This document shows positions 22,373 through 33,789 of a stretch of DNA of 64,000 nucleotides, piece by piece (within the stretch, counting starts at the first letter, position 1; each line of letters starts with the position of its first letter). The stretch spans positions 29,674,132 to 29,738,131 of the forward strand of contig OY754981.1 in the NCBI GenBank assembly GCA_963576475.1. Direction: 5' to 3'. The notes under the pieces are model-generated. The model was not told the DNA's origin. It saw nothing but the letters and a program-made list of their open reading frames with translations, and did no database searches. The stretch comes from Molanna angustata. Taxonomy: Eukaryota > Arthropoda > Insecta > Trichoptera > Molannidae. The position numbers were made by a program, and so were the translations under genes.

Positions 22373-22440
22373 ATATCTTTGACTCCCGACAGGGAAAAAA
22401 AATCCAATGTTTGCGCATATGCAATAATAAAAATATTCGA
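22308..22440. repeat. Near-perfect 63-bp-arm palindrome
   Basis: Arms 22308-22370 and 22377-22440 are inverse complements with a single 1-nt bulge (7 T against 8 A) and a 6-nt loop AAATAT. The left arm is the 3' end of the family E copy. Confidence 0.97.
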
Positions 22441-22560
22441 GGACTATAATTGTTCCGAATTTATCTGTGGCCCACGTGGCCAATATAAATTGTCCTGCTT
22501 TTTGTTTAAAGAATGAATATATCCTTGTAACAAGTACATAGTAATCCTCAAACAATCCCT

Positions 22561-22673
22561 AAATTAAGCATAAATGCTTGTGCTATAGGTGAACGAAATG
22601 GGCCGTGGCAGTAATCGAACTCGCGACTAATGGATTACCAACTAACCCAATCGCTCTGACACCACCCATCTAA
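22561..22673 (-). mobile_element. SINE A, copy 3
   Basis: Minus strand: GATGGGTGGTGTCAGAGCGA head, GCGAGTTCGATTACTGCC B-box, then TTTCGTTCACCTATAGCACA and AGCATTTATGC. The tail is truncated. Confidence 0.75.
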
Positions 22674-22677
22674 TTTA

Positions 22678-22760
22678 CCTATTTATTCATTTGCAAGTGC
22701 AAAAAGGCGGGTGTATTGCCAAGGCAATTTCTTCCAACCAAACCGAGCTACGTGAAGTCT
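22678..22760 (-). mobile_element. SINE C tail fragment
   Basis: Minus strand: TTGGTTGGAAGAAATTGCCT, TGGCAATACACCCGCC, then TTTTGCACTTGC; a diverged SINE C 3' half. Confidence 0.5.
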
Positions 22761-22932
22761 CTAAAGTTAAATTGGTACAATAATAGGTATTCAGTGAGAA
22801 ATAAAAAAAAACAAATATAGACATATAATTTTAAAGATTGTTTGTAAACTTGCAATATTTTTGTTTCCTAAATCGCAACGACAAAATATAATAGGCTTTA
22901 ATGTCATTATTGTTGCTTATTTTATTTAATTA

Positions 22933-22985
22933 CAGCTGTGAGGCACCGGCTTAGAATAGTGCTTCTATCAAATATTTCTGCGCAT
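22933..22985 (+). mobile_element. SINE D 5'-end fragment
   Basis: CAGCTGTGAGGCACCGGCTT then AGAATAGTGCTTC matches the head of family D. Confidence 0.55.
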
Positions 22986-23630
22986 AATAGTTTATAAATA
23001 GGAAGTAGGTACATAAGAATTGTTTGTAGGTAAGTATATAAATTTCCTACCTACACTACACTATGCAGTGTACGGAAGGTGCAGTGTCTATTTTATATAC
23101 CTACACATACCTATAGTTATTATGTTGCGGGTGGAAGTTACATAGTAAGTTTAGAGTTGTAGATTCAAAGATTAAACAAATGAAACATGTGAATCAAATA
23201 ATAATTAAATTACTTATGTCTTAACGCTGTTTGTTGTCCTAATTTAACTCAAATAAAATAAAATAACTATGATTAAAGCAATAAGGAAAAGAAGGAGGGT
23301 AAGGAAAGATATAGAAGGAATATCAAAAATTACTTTTCATATATTCCTACACAAATCAAATAATTAAATATAATATTTTTTCGTTGGTTTCAATAACGTT
23401 CATCAAAACAAGTCACAAAGAACAGCTACAAATCTTCTTGACTATCAAGCTGAATTACGGCCTGGGAGAAGTTTTGTTAATACTTCATGAGTTGTTAGTG
23501 AAAAATATCCCCTTTATAATCTTATTCGTAAATTTTGCGACCTCGTTAAGGGCTGAAGATAAATCATACCGGCCTCACTTCACAGTCTGACTCAGCGAGG
23601 AAGTATATATACTCATCTTCACGTCACAAA
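22986..23630. other. Stretch without a gene
   Basis: Nothing recognised; many GTAGGTA-type short motifs. Confidence 0.35.
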
Positions 23631-24060
23631 TCTCCGTCCGATTATGCAAGAAAATATCTAGCCAACTCTACACCACAATTCTACGTCCGATTATACAATA
23701 AAGTACCTAGCCATTTCTAAGCCAATATTCTACGTCCGATTATACAAGAAAGTATCTAGCCATTTCCATGCCACAATGCTCCGTCCGATTATACAAGAAA
23801 GTACCTAGCCATTTCCATGCCACAATGCTCCGTCCGATTATACAAGAAAGTACCTAGCCATTTCCATGCCACAATTCTCCGTCCGATTATACAAAAAAGT
23901 AGGTACCTAGTCATTTCCACGCCACAATTCTCCGTCCGATTATACAAGAAAGTATCCTGCCATTTCCATGCCACAATTCTTCTCCGTCCGATTATACAAG
24001 AAAGTATCTAGCCATTTCCACGCCACACTTCTCCGTCCATCTCTAATCCGCAATTCACCG
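23631..24060. repeat. 49-bp minisatellite, about nine copies
   Basis: Units begin CCGTCCGATTATACAAGAAA at 23634, 23684, 23733, 23781, 23830, 23879, 23932, 23984 and 24033, so the spacing is mostly 48-53 bp. Both strands stay open through parts of it, giving repetitive peptides that are not taken as genes. Confidence 0.93.
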
Positions 24061-24084
24061 TTCGACTCTTGGAGGAATATATTT

Positions 24085-24480
24085 GCTACTGAAATAAAGA
24101 TGTTGCGCTGGGCAGGTGGTGTAACACGTGATAAAATTAGCAACGAGTACGTCAGGGGAACCTTCAAGGTAGCCCCAATATAAGAAAAACTAAAAGAGAG
24201 CAGACAACAATGGTATGGCCATGTCATGCGAAGGGATGACACCTAATCCGTCAAAACTGTGCTCGGTATCCCTTAAAAGCCACGAGGAAGAAGCAGATTA
24301 CCGGCGACATGGTGGACGGGTTCGCTACCTTCACCACCACCCGCTCTGCATATGAGGACTACGGCCCCTTTACAGAACACTAAGTGAGCTACAAGAAAAA
24401 TGTATAGCACGAAAAGAAGCTCATGGAGCCCTCTAGTTTAGCAATCTCGGCACCATAGCGCAAAAAGAACAATCGACGAA
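24085..24480 (+). pseudogene. LINE-a (RTE-like) ORF2 3' fragment
   Basis: Encodes EIKMLRWAGGVTRDKISNEY, VRGTFKVAPI, then QWYGHVMRRDD and PRGRSRLPATWWT with stops between. It is an RTE-type C-terminus, of the same family as 31975-32330 on the other strand. Confidence 0.75.
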
Positions 24481-25340
24481 TGTGAATGGAAGATTCACAC
24501 TCGTGGACTGTCATTGACTTCAGATCTTTTTAAATGAAAAACATCAGGGGCATGACCAAGATCTCTGTAAAATTAACCTACTGGGAATTTAACAATAGCA
24601 AGACACAATAATTATGACAGAACTTCTAAAAGGCTTTAAAGTTGTTCTTCGAGAACACAAAATCCACATGACTAATGGGACCTTGAGGAGGCCTTAAAGT
24701 TGTTCTTCGAGAGCACAAAATCCGCGTGACCAATGGGACCTTGAGGAGGCCCACGGACAGCAACGAAAAGCTGCTATCTATAAGAGGACACCATTAAAAA
24801 GGCAACAATCCCACAGGATATATTACGAAGTTTGGTCTGGGTATTGACAGAACTGACATGGTGGGCGGGTATTTAAAGAGGGAGCTGGCGATGCAAGGTG
24901 TCCCACAGGACACAACCCAGGTCATGGCGACTAATGAATAGGAGATCCGGCCCCGGATGAAATGGAATAGAGGGGCTGTAAATATTGGTAAAAAGTATGA
25001 TTTTAAGAAGCACAAAATTACAACATTAAAATGGCTTACGGATTCTCCTTAAGTATACATTTTGGTAGATATCTTGTCCAAGTTGGTTATTTATAATATT
25101 TTATGTGGATATTTTGCCAAGGGCGACCCCTTGGTCCGACATAACAGAAAATTACTCATCTATCTCTACGCCACAGCTAATTAGTGACGTGTCCTATGAA
25201 CTGCGTACATTTTATTTTGTAAGGGTGGCCTCTTGGTTTGACTAAAAAGCAAATTCCCATCTCTACGCCGCATTCTAAGTAATCTGCACCATCTCTACGC
25301 CACAGCTAAGCAGTGACGTGTCTAATAAACTGCGTACATA
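24481..25340. other. Stretch with two imperfect duplications
   Basis: Segments at about 24640-24700 and 24697-24760 repeat TTAAAGTTGTTCTTCGAGA ... GGGACCTTGAGGAGGCC. 25160-25210 and 25289-25339 repeat ATCTCTACGCCACAGCTAA ... AACTGCGTACAT. Base composition is more balanced than nearby; the origin is not recognised. Confidence 0.5.
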
Positions 25341-26460
25341 TGTACATATGTCATCCAGTTAATTTGAAGGGACACTCGACCCCGATGACGAGCACCCTCC
25401 AGATCTTGAGATGGTACTGTTGCCCGGTGTAAACAAAAGATATTCCCAAGGGTTGTTTTCCCGTGGTTTTGTTTCGTTATTTTGATTGCTTGTGGGGGTG
25501 ATGTTTTGTACTAACCCCGCACTAGAGATGGGACAGACACTTCCTTTGATGAGAATGACCCAGAACAACTACACATATCATGTTGTTAGGTTTTTTTATT
25601 CATCTAACTGTTGTTATATTATTACTTCTCTTTCTATCGATTCCTCGTGACTAAGGGTTGTGCTCCTCAACAGGTTTTCTCAGTACAAAATCGCAACAAC
25701 TTTTCTGTTTCCAGCAAGGTGTGTAAATGGTATCGTTTGTAATGAAATTCATAGCTTCCTTGACCTGATGGAGCCATCTCATCGTTTACTGTCGTTTTAA
25801 CGTATCTATATAAAAACGACAGCAGATAATATATTCTACTTATAACCTGGTTCAACGTATTTAAACCTAACTAAACGATATTTTTGTGTATAGAAATTTA
25901 CTAGCGGGCTTTATGTCATTAGTAAATGTACTGGCGGGCTTTTTGTCATTAGTTAATTTCCAGATTTACAAGTACATAATAGGCTTAAAAATTCTGCCAT
26001 TCATAAAATTATATATTTTAAAGTATTATTTTGAAATACGTGTGTGGAAAGGAACAAAATTACTCAACATTTTCTAAGAAATCTTTTGTAATTCCTGCCT
26101 AAACTAATTTCATTCACCTAAAACATAAACAATTGCTTATTTTAAATAATGAATGAGAATGTTGATGGACATTTTATAATATGTCAGTTGGAGATGTACC
26201 TACACCTAGGGCCAAATAGCATAAAATGCATTTGAAAATTTTATCAATGCTTAGTCAGACAAAATATATACATTTTAATGTACTAATCATTGACCCAAGT
26301 ACTGAAAATGTTTTATAAATACGGTCCTTAGGTGTTTAGTATGACAATTGTTATAATATATTATTTCAACGATGTACTACTCGTATTTCAAATAAGAGAA
26401 AAATTGAGGCGTGAGGCCTCTTCAATCCTCATACCTCTGAATACGAAAGTTCGACTTTTC
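25341..26460. other. AT-rich stretch without a gene
   Basis: 26100-26170 weakly resembles a SINE A body (TTTCATTCACCTAAAACAT). Nothing else recognised. Confidence 0.35.
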
Positions 26461-26462
26461 AC

Positions 26463-26750
26463 AAGAAAAATATGATGTCCTATAACTTATCAAAGAAAAA
26501 TATGATATCCTATAACTTATCAAAGATAAATATGATATCCTATAACTTATCAAAGATAAATATGATATCCTATAACTTATCAAAGATAAATATGATATCC
26601 TATAACTTATCAAAGTTAAATATGATATCCTATAACTTATCAAAGATAAATATGATATCCTATAACTTATTAAAGAAAAATATGATATCCTGTAACTTAT
26701 CAAAGATAAACATGATATCCTATAACTTATCAAAGATAAACATGTTATCG
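26463..26750. repeat. 30-bp satellite, nine to ten copies
   Basis: Unit ATGATATCCTATAACTTATC + AAAGATAAAT, very uniform. The 30-bp period keeps frames open on both strands, producing 10-residue peptide repeats without gene support. It abuts the LINE-c fragment that follows. Confidence 0.95.
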
Positions 26751-26754
26751 AAAG

Positions 26755-27005
26755 AATGAATGATGAACGATAGACCAAAAAAATATCCTTGGGAGTTAGA
26801 GATGGAGTGAATAGCAGGGGCCGCCCCAAAAAGGGTTGGCATGACCATGTGAATGATATTTTGAAAGGAGCTTGAAAAATCGACGAGTATGTATGAGACG
26901 ATCCATGGATGTAAAGGAAGCTAGGAATGTGTGCAAAAATATAGGATTATGGCGCTCGGTTCTCTCTGCTTACCCCGTAAGGGATATGGCGTGATGGTAT
27001 GTATA
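26755..27005 (+). pseudogene. LINE-c ORF2 3' end
   Basis: Encodes MNDER-like, NSRGRPKKGWHDHVNDILK, then RSMDVKEARNVCKN and LWRSVLSAYPVRDMA, and ends GGCGTGATGGTATGTA. One frameshift around 26870. Confidence 0.8.
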
Positions 27006-28600
27006 TAACTTATCATATTTTTATGCGACATATACCTAATATCTTACAATTTGGTTCTGATGGCATATCCAAATTCAAGACCAAACCACTCTGGTCTTGT
27101 AGTTCCACATCACCGCTCTTCAAAATGATGGACTTGCGGACGTTTTCTGATAAGTAATGTACTCGGCATAATAACGCTTAACCCTTTCTAATTAGACACC
27201 AAAATTCTATTAGCTTAACACGATCGGCTTATTTCATTCAAACCTTATCTAGGGTGACACTACATTCGTCAGATTTTCATAGTGATATTTTTTTAACTTA
27301 ATATATAAAAATCTCGAGTCACGGTGTTCGTACACGCTTATCTCCTAAACCGTTCAACCGATTTCAATGATTTTTTAATTGAAAAAAAAAACGATCGTAA
27401 TTCATTTTTCATTTGTGTTCACGCCGTCATCTTTCAATAAACGGCAGCGTGAACTTATCTTTCGACATCTGTATTACGCATCTAAAGAATATACCACATT
27501 CAAATGTACGAAACAAAAAAAATTAGGTAAAATACATAAAATGAGGTCTACTCTCTATTTCTCCTATGAATGACCAGGCTTTTGCTCATGTAACCGCCCA
27601 TTAGGCGTACTTATCCCCGCTTTACAACCATCTCTAATGTGTCAAACCTTCTCGTGGTCCCCCTCGTGAGTAGAGTCACTAGAGAGAACTATAGAATTAT
27701 AAAAGCGAAAACAAACAAACACACAAGAAAAGCTATGAAAGATAAGACTTGAAACGAATTGACACAGAAATGGCGGCCGAACGTCACTCGACCTCACGGC
27801 CAAATCGGCAAAAAAGGCCCTTATAAGGGCCAAAAGGACGATCGCCACATAATCTAGACTAAGTTCCGCAATTTTAATATTTTACACAATGACAACCTGA
27901 AACCATCAGCGAACAACATCAGGATCGGACAACTGAACATTACTGGCTATTGACAGCAGAGTTTCGACTCTGAGCCAAGCAGATGCCGATGCCATACGCA
28001 AAGTAAAGAAAAAGTAAGTACCATCTCTATTCAACCTTCAAGCAACGGCGTAAATAAATTGGGTAAAAAAAACCCACGTCAATATTGTGAAGTATTATTA
28101 TTTTTAAACAATAAAGACAATAGCTTGATTTCAATATAGATAAATACAATAACTTTCAATAATCAATAAAGACAATAACTTTCCTTATAAACAGCATTAA
28201 ATTGGCACAAAGCACTCTTTGCTGGGTGAATTGCATAGTACAAAAAAACTTGATTTCATTCTAATTTATATAAATATTAGGTACCTTTATAAAAACAAAT
28301 AATGACATAACAAGAAACAAATAAAAGAACTTGATTTATTTTTAATGCTATTTAAATATTTTCTGAAAGCAAAAGAAATACAATAATAAATATATAAAGT
28401 TGAATATTTAACCTGTCCATTTTTATTTCTCTTAACTAGCGAAAGTGATGAACTGGGGGTAATATTTTCCATGTTGCTAATACACTGTTAATAACTACAC
28501 TGGGGATGTCGACTGACTTAACTTATACCTGTAATTAGTCGACTGTTTATTGCGGTGGGCGGTACCTACGCTAAGGGGTTCTAAAAACTCTTCTTAGTTG
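27006..28600. other. Intergenic stretch, no gene recognised
   Basis: 27295-27380 carries a motif common in insect repeats (TATATAAAAATCTCGAG ... CCGTTCAACCGATTTCAATG). 27600-28060 is more GC-rich with no identified product. The rest is AT-rich. Confidence 0.4.
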
Positions 28601-29649
28601 GTCGCTCATAGGAGAACTGGAGAATACATAGAAAGCAGTCTGTGGCATAATCAACGATTTTTGTCATATGATTTGACACAACTTAACCTTACTGTTCGTA
28701 TAGTTTATAATATTTTAAAGTCTCTGTTCCAAGGCCGAGAGCCAATTAACCGCCTCTGGTTTCGCCTTGTGTTATTACTTGAATTATTACTTCGTTTGTC
28801 TTTAGTCAAGTTCTCAGTTCCTCTTTTAAAGTACCTGCAATCAGCAAGACTATGAAACACCTTAAGTGATGATATTACGACGTCTCGTCGATTTAACTTT
28901 TTGAAAAAAGACTAAAGCTGTTATATGTCTCTCTAATAACTCTTAATAAATTGACAATCCTTTCCACCCTCTCTCTCCTCCCACAACCTCTTATCTCCTT
29001 TATTTCTTTGTTTCTGTGTTTTACATATGATAATGTTATGTTTTACTCTTTCTATTTGCTTTCTATATACCTACCACTACTACCTATTTTTTTTTAAATA
29101 CTAGGCAACCCACCCTTATAAAAGTGATTTGTGCCAAATGGAAGAAAAAATAAAAAATAAATTATTGAATATTACGACTTACAGATTAATGCAATTGATT
29201 AAGATAAATTTAGATATTGCGGAATAAATAGTAAGAGAGTTAAGTGATAAGAGATGCGACATGTTTACTGGTAGAGGGACTATTAAGTTGGGATAGATGT
29301 CATATTGGTTGTGCATCGGACATTCAAAGAACACGTGATCTAGTGTTTCCAATTCTGCCCCGCATGCACAAGAAGGGTTTTCTTTTATATTTATTTTATA
29401 TTATAGGTGAGAAGCAATTGAGCAATGACCCAATCTCAATATCGAGATATTAGAGATCTCTCTTTTGGACATTTTTTTTTATGAAACCAAGGAAAAGATG
29501 GAATGTTTAATTGGATATTAGAGTACCACTACCTATTTATGGCCTCGCGTTTCTTTGGATGGTTCAAAGAAATTGCCTTATGGCAATGAACCTACTACTG
29601 TACGTATTATAGAAACACGAATAAATATTCTAAGGTAGAGGCGTTCTAT
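28601..29649. other. Intergenic stretch, possible LINE 3' UTR
   Basis: 28900-29160 (C/T-rich, then TGTGCCAAATGGAAG and an A-rich end) resembles a LINE 3' UTR. 29551-29600 holds AAAGAAATTGCCTTATGGCA, similar to the SINE C tail. Confidence 0.35.
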
Positions 29650-31136
29650 TGTGGAAATTCATTTCAATATATTTATTTAAAACAATATATTTATATAAAC
29701 GACATGGGAAACTGTGTAAAAACCTCGAACTTATTACTATTTGCAGACGATGCTAAACTATATCGAAAAATCGAGTGTATCACTGATTGTATTGATCTTC
29801 AAAACGACATCGACGCACTAAAAGAGTACTGTCAGGTAAATCAACTGTTCCTGAATATCGACAAGTGTAACTTTATAACTTATACCAGAAACAAAAACAG
29901 GATAAACTTTGATTATAAATTAAATAGCTCGACTCTAGAACGTAAGTCCGAAATGAGGGACTTGGGAATTATATTAGACGAAAAATTAAATTTCATTAAA
30001 CACTATGACAATATTACTTCCCGTGCTTACAAGACCCTAGGCTTTATATTTAGAAACACAAAGGATTTCCGGAATCCCAACTCGCTGGTAATACTGTTCA
30101 ACTCGCTTATCCGAAGTCTTTTGGAATTTGCCTCTGCGGTCTGGAACCCGAGTTATACTGTCCACATTAATACTATAGAGAGATTACAAAAAAAATGCAT
30201 AAAACAATACAATTTCAGAAACCGTCGGTATTTCCGGTATTATGATCAAGCACTTACACATTATAAAATAAAATCACTGGAAGACCGAAGGATAGTTATT
30301 GATCTGGTCTACTTGTACAAAATTTTAAATAATATAGTCGATAGTAGTGCACTCCTGAGTGCAATCCGTTTCCACTGTCCATCTAGAAGCAACAGAAATA
30401 AAACACTATTTTATATCGAGTCCTGTAGAACAAACTATATATTAAACACATTTGTCAATAGAGCGTGTATTAGTTTCAATAATAACTGTATGACCAATAC
30501 AAAGATAGACCTGTTTTTATCAAACATTGCATCCTACAAAAAAGAACTGTTAAAATCAATAAATGGATATATAGTCTAATTAAGATGCCTATATTCTTGT
30601 GAAAAATCTAAATATATACTATAGAAAAATTATGGAAAAGTATATATAAAACCTAACAAGTAAAATGTTATGGCACTGAAATAATATATTATAAACAATA
30701 AATTCATTGAACTGTAAACATAAGCGAATGAAATCACAATTTGAAATAATCTGCGAGTTAACAAATATTTTTAATAACGTATTTTAAGATATTTATAAAA
30801 AAAGATGACAAATGAACAGTACGTAAATGTTTTACCCTAGATAAAAAAATGTACATAAAATATTTGTATGTTATGTACTTTTATTTGTCTCTATTTGTTG
30901 CCAAGAATAAGGAAATAGATATCATCTCCATCTCAATTATCACTTGAAATATTCTTTTTTCGTATTTATTGAGAATTTTTACCGAATAAACAATATAAAA
31001 TGTAACTAATAACTAGGAAATACTGTAATTGGCGATATAAATAAGAAAATTATTTACTGTATACCTATAAATGTTTGTAAACAGCTGTTGTATTTCTTAA
31101 TAAAACAAAATAAAAAATAAAATAAAAATAAAACAG
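29650..31136 (+). mobile_element. CR1-like LINE, 5'-truncated
   Basis: Contains the open RT part at 29704-30579, a ~520 bp AT-rich 3' UTR and an (AAAAT)n tail at about 31096-31135. The 5' end is lost upstream of RT motif C. It is related to the fragment at 7225-7990, which has the same tail type. Confidence 0.75.
29704..30579 (+). CDS. Truncated reverse transcriptase of a CR1-like LINE
   Basis: A 291-residue open frame that starts just before RT motif C (LLLFADDAKLY, catalytic FADD at residues 13-16). It continues through the thumb (NIDKCNFITYTRN, MRDLGIILDEKLNFIKHYDN) and the C-terminal domain (FNSLIRSLLEFASAVWNP, SLEDRRIVIDLVYLYKILNN). The frame stays open upstream of the ATG (YIYINDMGN), so the ATG is internal to the original ORF2. 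The endonuclease and RT motifs A and B are missing, so it cannot be a functional polymerase. It is unusually free of stops for such a fragment. Confidence 0.8.
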   Translation: MGNCVKTSNLLLFADDAKLYRKIECITDCIDLQNDIDALKEYCQVNQLFLNIDKCNFITYTRNKNRINFDYKLNSSTLERKSEMRDLGIILDEKLNFIKHYDNITSRAYKTLGFIFRNTKDFRNPNSLVILFNSLIRSLLEFASAVWNPSYTVHINTIERLQKKCIKQYNFRNRRYFRYYDQALTHYKIKSLEDRRIVIDLVYLYKILNNIVDSSALLSAIRFHCPSRSNRNKTLFYIESCRTNYILNTFVNRACISFNNNCMTNTKIDLFLSNIASYKKELLKSINGYIV

Positions 31137-31974
31137 CCAACAATATACAAATATTTTTATATATATCAACAAAACAAGAAAAAATAATTTATTTATTTTC
31201 AAAAAAATAAATTATTGAAATAATAAAATTTCAGCGAAGCAAAATAACTTGGATTTTTTTAAACAATAATAACGATTTCGTTTGGAGTATAAATGACCAA
31301 TTAAACAGTAAATTTACATATTACAATTAAATATGTATTCTTCAATAAAAATAAATGTTGAAATACAGGTTATATCTCAGTTTATCAAAGTTTCTTCATT
31401 CTTCAAGTTATTTTACTAACATGTGTAGGTATGTACATAAAGTTTTATTACTACTGTGAGTTTTACAATTTGTTTTAGTACCTACCAAATTCACAGTGTG
31501 TTCACAATTTTTTTATTTGTTTCTTTTTATTATCACACCATATTTTACGACAATTTTTTAATATCTCAATAGAGACGAAGTTGGATTATTAAAAGAGAAC
31601 CGGGAAGGCACATATAGGGCTTACGACCTGTCATCGGCTAGTTTAGGCATACTTTATGCGCATGCGCAACGTTCACCAATTATGCTTTTTATTGAGTTGC
31701 ATATCAATATTGTTTCTTGAAAGTTTTATATATTTTATTCAAAGATATTGTTCTTAGAAATAAGTTGTGTTCTTGAAAATAAGTTATGTCGCAAACCGCA
31801 TACTAAAATGATTTTCGATTGTCTCTACTGTCATTGCACTAAACAGCTTATATTAAATTTCATTTGCTAATTTATCTTCAGTGTGCCAGTTACTGACAAA
31901 TGCCACTTTTTGGTATGCGATAAATATTCTCAAATTGATGGCATTTGTATTTTGTATTCCCGATATTTTTGTAT
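31137..31974 (+). other. AT-rich stretch with a family E fragment
   Basis: 31550-31745 is a family E 5' half (CTCAATAGAGACGAAGTTGG, GGGCTTACGACCTGTCATCG, CGCATGCGCAACGTTCACCA). The rest shows nothing recognisable. Confidence 0.6.
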
Positions 31975-32330
31975 TTCTTCTTCCCATTATTTGAGGTCGG
32001 CCCTCCTCGTCCCCATTCTCTCCAAGTCTTTCTCTCCTGTGCGTCTCCTTCGCGTAAGTCAGCCTCCTGCAACTCTCTTCTGATGGTGGAGTGCCACGTT
32101 GTCAGCGGTCTGCCTGGTCTTCTAGCCTGCACTTGGATGTCCATCGCTCTGCGTATCATATTGTCCTCTGGTCGCCTTATGACGTGTTCATACCATCTCA
32201 ATCTGCTCTAGGGCAACTTATTGGTGATCGGGGCCACGCCAAAGCTTCCTCGGGCATGGACATTCCGCACTCTGTTCATCATAGTCAAGCCCCCCGCCCA
32301 CCTCAGCATTGCTAGGGATGTTCATATACT
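31975..32330 (-). pseudogene. LINE-a (RTE-like) ORF2 3' fragment
   Basis: The minus strand encodes VRNVHARGSFGVAPITNKLP, then LRWYEHVIRRPEDNMIRRAM, ARRPGRPLTTWHSTIRREL and KTWREWGRGGPTSNNGKK, close to an RTE-type C-terminus with few lesions. Same family as 24085-24480. Confidence 0.78.
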
Positions 32331-32985
32331 TGTTATTCCATAATAAATCTTAGTTTTCCAGATGAAAGTTCTACATTGATTTCATTATTTACCTAGTGTT
32401 CTTTCTGAACAATAAAAAAATGATTTATTCAATTTTCAATTTTCAACCTACTATTGTAACATGAAGTCTGAAGTTTAACTGAAAAATATATTTTTTATCA
32501 ATCATTATAATATGATGGTCACATTAATCTCATCATCTGATATGAAAGACATCGTCTTTACGCAAACATGAATTGCTTAAGTGATATCGAAGTATGCTTC
32601 AAAATATTTCCATATAAATATTACAATATAAGTATACCGTCGGCCTAATTCCTTAGAGAATACAAACTCGAAGGTGGGTCCCATTAATGTTGCCAGAGTT
32701 CACCCCAAAAACATTACCAAAATTAACTATCGATTTGTAATTATATAGTCATTATAGTTTTCGTTAAATAGCTTAACGACTCTTCGATCTGCTTACTAAA
32801 CTGATTTATTTATTTTTACCAAAACGGCTTGTTACCTTTATTGTTGAGTTTGGGTTGCAACCATCGAACTGTTGATTATCTTATAGATCATGTAAATATT
32901 GTATTTTTTTATTAATACGTTAAAAATGGTATTTATTTTAAGTACTTATTTAAATTCATAATTACAAAAACATGGCATATTTATG
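32331..32985. other. AT-rich stretch without a gene
   Basis: Nothing recognised. Confidence 0.35.
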
Positions 32986-33230
32986 TATTCATTAATTCAT
33001 TCATACCATCACGGTATATCCCACAATGTAGGGAAACCAGCGTTAGGTGTGCATTATTTTATAAAGATAAGCACGACATTTGCGTATATCCTCATACACC
33101 GGTTCCGTCTCAAAGGAAACATTCATATGGGTGGTGTACCTCATTGCTGAACTATGTCGGATAATGTTATTGTTGCCTGTTGTATTTTTAACTACCCAGT
33201 TCTTTGAGGGACACCCGAAAACGATGATAT
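32986..33230 (-). mobile_element. SINE D copy
   Basis: Minus strand: GTGTCCCTCAAAGAACTGGG ... TTTGAGACGGAACCGGTGTA ... TGTGGGATATACCGTGATGG + TATGAATGAATTAATG tail. The 5' end is missing. Confidence 0.7.
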
Positions 33231-33414
33231 TTGACTTCAAAATTAATGTGTGTCAAGTTATAAAAATGTGGCTTTCGGTTCTCTCTGCCTACACCATGAG
33301 GGACAGGTTTATATTATGCAAAGCGGACAAAATGAAGTGAACGGACCTTAAAGTATGAAAGACACGCGCATGTTAATAGTATAAGCTCTTATACTTTTTT
33401 CTTTTTTGACTTAC

Positions 33415-33740
33415 TGTCATTTCCTCATCATCATCATTAATGGCTCCAGCATTCCTCGCCATCTCCCTCTATCCTGGTATGCACCCCTCCAGTCCCTCAC
33501 ATCAACAGCATCCACACCGGACCTTGGGTCTTGGGTCATTGACCGGAGCTTGGGTCTACAAACGTTTTGTCTACGTTGGGCCTTGTTTGTAAGATCCTCT
33601 TTGGCACTCATTCATTGGTCATTCTTTCCACGATCCTTGCCCGTCGCAGTCTCCCTATTTTTATTTCCTTTATAATGTTGGGCTCATTATAAATACTCAT
33701 TATAGGTCTCGTCGTCATGTCGGTACCCCAAAGTAAAGTA
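33415..33740 (-). pseudogene. LINE-g (RTE-like) ORF2 3' fragment
   Basis: The minus strand encodes MSIYNEPNIIKEIKIGRLRR, ARIVERMTNE, then after frameshifts RSGVDAVDVRDWRGAYQDRG and RWRGMLEPL, an RTE-type end. It faces the CR1-like fragment at 33790 head to head. Confidence 0.65.
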
Positions 33741-33789
33741 TCCCACGTGAGTAAGAATATCTGTTCCGGGAATTTCGGAACAGCACCTA

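Noticed and set aside
23789..24242. Repetitive peptides in the 49-bp minisatellite and CRISPR-like spacing
   Set aside because: Units are contiguous variants without unique spacers, and the genome is eukaryotic.
26422..26829. Repetitive open frames on both strands (10-residue repeats)
   Set aside because: The 30-bp satellite period is a multiple of three, so any stop-free unit stays open; no splice or start context.
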